A DNA stretch of 64,000 nt, from positions 992,001-1,056,000 of the forward strand of contig NZ_CP018937.1 of the NCBI RefSeq assembly GCF_002849695.1, read 5' to 3'. Of this stretch, positions 62,276 through 64,000 are shown piece after piece. Made by a program: the position numbers and the translations under genes. Origin of the DNA: Bacteroides fragilis. Its GTDB lineage: Bacteria > Bacteroidota > Bacteroidia > Bacteroidales > Bacteroidaceae. Numbering within the stretch: position 1 is the stretch's first letter; every line of letters starts with the position of its first letter. Under the pieces are notes generated by a model. It was not told the DNA's origin. It ran no database searches and saw only the letters and a program-made list of their open reading frames with translations.

Positions 62276-62313
62276 CGGTCGTGTATTCTAGAACACCACG
62301 TAAAAAACAGGAA
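62276..62313 (+). ncRNA. preQ1-I riboswitch
   Basis: The leader reads CGTG (P1, 62280-62283), a loop with TTCTAG-A-ACACC, CACG (62297-62300), then TAAAAAACAGGA. This is the class I preQ1 pattern: a short P1, the UUCUAG...ACACC loop and an A-rich tail that docks into the stem. The tail runs into the AGGA ribosome site, 3 bases before the ATG of the transporter, so preQ1 binding would hide it. The ligand makes sense for the genes downstream. Confidence 0.8.
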
Positions 62314-62315
62314 TT

Positions 62316-62996
62316 ATGAAAGAAAAAGTATCTATACCCTTCATGTTGCTCGGCATTCTGTTCAACGTCTGCCTGATTGCAGCAAACCTTCTCGAAACCA
62401 AAGTGATTCAGGTTGGCAGTATCACTGTTACTGCCGGATTGCTGGTGTTTCCCATATCCTATATTATCAATGACTGTATAGCCGAAGTATGGGGATTTAA
62501 AAAGGCCCGTCTGATTATTTGGAGCGGATTTGCCATGAACTTCTTTGTGGTAGGCCTCGGGCTGATTGCCGTGGCGTTGCCCGCAGCACCTTTCTGGGAA
62601 GGCGAACAGCATTTTGATTTTGTGTTCGGCATGGCTCCCCGCATTGTTGTAGCCAGTCTGTTGGCCTTTCTGGTCGGTTCGTTTCTCAATGCCTATGTCA
62701 TGAGTAAAATGAAAGTGGCCAGTGGAGGACGTAACTTTTCTGCCCGTGCCATCTGGTCTACGGTAGTGGGAGAAACGGCCGATTCACTGATCTTCTTTCC
62801 CATCGCATTCGGCGGACTGATTGCCTGGCCCGAGCTGTTGGTAATGATGGGCACTCAGATTGTGCTGAAGTCCCTTTACGAAGTGATTATCCTTCCGATC
62901 ACCATCCGTGTCGTGAAAGCCGTTAAGAGAATTGACGGGAGCGATGTTTATGATACCGACATCTCCTATAATGTACTTAAGGTAAAGGATATATAA
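62316..62996 (+). CDS. Queuosine precursor transporter (YhhQ family)
   Basis: A 226-residue protein with six membrane segments. Family motifs: TKVIQVGSITVTAGLLVFPISYI (spans 1-2), NDCIAEVWGFKKAR, and STVVGETADSLIFFPIAFGG (span 5). It imports a queuosine precursor, such as preQ0, preQ1 or queuine. First gene of the operon, directly under the riboswitch. Confidence 0.9.
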   Translation: MKEKVSIPFMLLGILFNVCLIAANLLETKVIQVGSITVTAGLLVFPISYIINDCIAEVWGFKKARLIIWSGFAMNFFVVGLGLIAVALPAAPFWEGEQHFDFVFGMAPRIVVASLLAFLVGSFLNAYVMSKMKVASGGRNFSARAIWSTVVGETADSLIFFPIAFGGLIAWPELLVMMGTQIVLKSLYEVIILPITIRVVKAVKRIDGSDVYDTDISYNVLKVKDI

Positions 62997-63033
62997 TAAG
63001 GAGAACTTAAAAACACTTTTTTAGCAAAAATAA

Positions 63034-63696
63034 ATGATGAAAAATGATTCAGCAGTAGTTCTGTTCAGTGGCGGACAGGACTCTACAACGTGTCTCTTCT
63101 GGGCGAAGAAGCATTTCAGCAAAGTATATGCGCTTAGTTTCCTGTACGGACAGAAACATGCACACGAGGTAGAACTGGCCCGGGGAATAGCCGAAAGGGC
63201 AGGAGTGGAGTTTCATGTGATGGACACCTCTTTTATCGGGAGCCTTGGAAGCAATTCGTTGACGGATACCAGCATCTCGATGGACGAAGATAAGCCGGAA
63301 GATTCGTTCCCGAACACCTTTGTTCCGGGACGCAACCTGTTCTTTCTGAGTATTGCCGCTGTCTTTGCCCGTGAACAGGGAGCTTTCCACTTGGTTACCG
63401 GAGTTTCGCAGACCGATTATAGCGGTTATCCCGATTGCCGCGACTCGTTTATCAAGTCGTTGAATGTCACTCTGAATCTGGCTATGGACGAACAGTTTGT
63501 TATCCATACACCGTTGATGTGGATCGATAAAGCCGAAACCTGGGCATTGGCGGACGAACTCGGCGTATTCGATCTTGTACGGAACGAGACGCTGACCTGT
63601 TACAACGGGATTCCTGCCGACGGGTGCGGACACTGCCCGGCATGCAAATTGCGGAAACAGGGGCTGGAAGAGTATTTAAGTAAAAGAAACCGTTAA
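63034..63696 (+). CDS. queC: 7-cyano-7-deazaguanine (preQ0) synthase QueC
   Basis: A 220-residue PP-loop enzyme: [14 protein letters not shown] (ATP pyrophosphatase loop), [27 protein letters not shown], and the zinc cysteines in [20 protein letters not shown]. It turns 7-carboxy-7-deazaguanine and ammonia into preQ0. It lies 37 bases after the transporter. Either of two adjacent ATGs can be the start. Confidence 0.95.
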   Translation: MMKNDSAVVLFSGGQDSTTCLFWAKKHFSKVYALSFLYGQKHAHEVELARGIAERAGVEFHVMDTSFIGSLGSNSLTDTSISMDEDKPEDSFPNTFVPGRNLFFLSIAAVFAREQGAFHLVTGVSQTDYSGYPDCRDSFIKSLNVTLNLAMDEQFVIHTPLMWIDKAETWALADELGVFDLVRNETLTCYNGIPADGCGHCPACKLRKQGLEEYLSKRNR

Positions 63697-63710
63697 ATGA
63701 TTAATAGATT

Positions 63711-64000
63711 ATGACTGAACTGAAAGACCAGCTTTCTTTACTGGGAAGAAAGACCGAATATAAGCAGGATTATGCTCCCGAAGTATTGGAATCCTTCGAT
63801 AACAAGCATCCTGAGAACGATTATTGGGTACGTTTCAATTGTCCGGAGTTTACCAGCTTGTGCCCCATAACGGGACAACCGGATTTTGCCGAAATACGTA
63901 TCAGTTACCTGCCCGATGTGAAGATGGTGGAGAGCAAGAGCCTTAAGCTATATCTGTTCAGCTTCCGGAATCACGGCGCTTTTCATGAAGATTGCGTGAA
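63711..64000 (+). CDS. queF: NADPH-dependent preQ0 reductase QueF (cut by window edge)
   Basis: The first 96 codons. It starts [20 protein letters not shown] and includes [18 protein letters not shown], where the Cys is the QueF nucleophile, and [21 protein letters not shown], the QueF signature. It reduces preQ0 to preQ1, the ligand of the riboswitch upstream, so the operon is under feedback control. 14 bases after queC; the 3' end lies outside the window. Confidence 0.93.
   Translation, partial: MTELKDQLSLLGRKTEYKQDYAPEVLESFDNKHPENDYWVRFNCPEFTSLCPITGQPDFAEIRISYLPDVKMVESKSLKLYLFSFRNHGAFHEDCV

Overview
The window looks like a chromosomal segment of a gut Bacteroides, most likely B. fragilis or a close relative. 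The evidence is as follows. Many start regions carry the Bacteroides promoter (-33 TTTG, about 19 bases, -7 TAnnTTTG). There are many lipoproteins and Bacteroidales-only families (DUF4251, DUF4468, TPR/AraC hybrid regulator). There is also a capsular polysaccharide locus headed by UpxY/UpxZ behind an invertible promoter of the Mpi type. The species call is inference from gene content; no alignment was run.

Layout. 1-12.9 kb is a minus-strand housekeeping and transport stretch: a response regulator fragment, a DUF4251 protein, NhaC, a rubrerythrin-VIT1/CCC1 metal transporter, a small membrane protein, an MFS carrier, and the PbpC / alpha-2-macroglobulin pair. 13.2-17.5 kb holds tilS, a fused FeoA-FeoB ferrous iron transporter with its Cys-rich partner, and tRNA-Cys. 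17.5-21.2 kb is a small accessory patch: an ISL3/ISAon1-type insertion sequence with an amber stop in its first ORF, a frameshifted lipoprotein, and a GNAT-YoaP protein. 21.3-27.8 kb has a large secreted glycoside-hydrolase-like protein facing an operon of three lipoproteins, a metzincin protease and two paralogous beta-propellers.

28.3-46.1 kb is a complete capsule locus. A 192-bp segment bounded by perfect 22-bp inverted repeats carries a promoter that here points away from the locus (OFF). Then come upxY, upxZ, a WbpM/LegB-type 4,6-dehydratase, a LegC-type aminotransferase, and an unusual acyl carrier protein / AMP ligase / SDR / NeuD-type acyltransferase cassette. These are followed by a CBS-nucleotidyltransferase, a glycosyltransferase, a hexapeptide acyltransferase, an unknown protein, a Wzx flippase, a Wzy-like polymerase, a nucleotide-sugar dehydrogenase and two GT2 enzymes. 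The locus closes with a WcfR/WcfS-like aminotransferase and initiating sugar-phosphate transferase. The middle genes look markedly more AT-rich than both ends, as expected for a swapped-in capsule core.

46.2-64 kb returns to ordinary chromosome: tRNA-Thr, a redoxin lipoprotein, an SLC13 permease, a methyltransferase, a VOC protein, DUF4468, an MBL-fold hydrolase, pdxH, pirin, a TPR/AraC regulator, a chagasin-plus-cystatin-like putative protease inhibitor, ldhA, a FadL-type porin, a tiny lipoprotein, a DcaP-like porin and an ECF sigma factor. It ends with a queuosine operon (precursor transporter, queC, queF) under an apparent preQ1-I riboswitch.

The best candidates for something new are the ACP/ligase/SDR sugar-acylation cassette in the capsule locus, the cytosolic two-domain putative cysteine protease inhibitor, the metzincin/propeller lipoprotein operon, and two palindromic elements inserted in frame in pbpC and pdxH.
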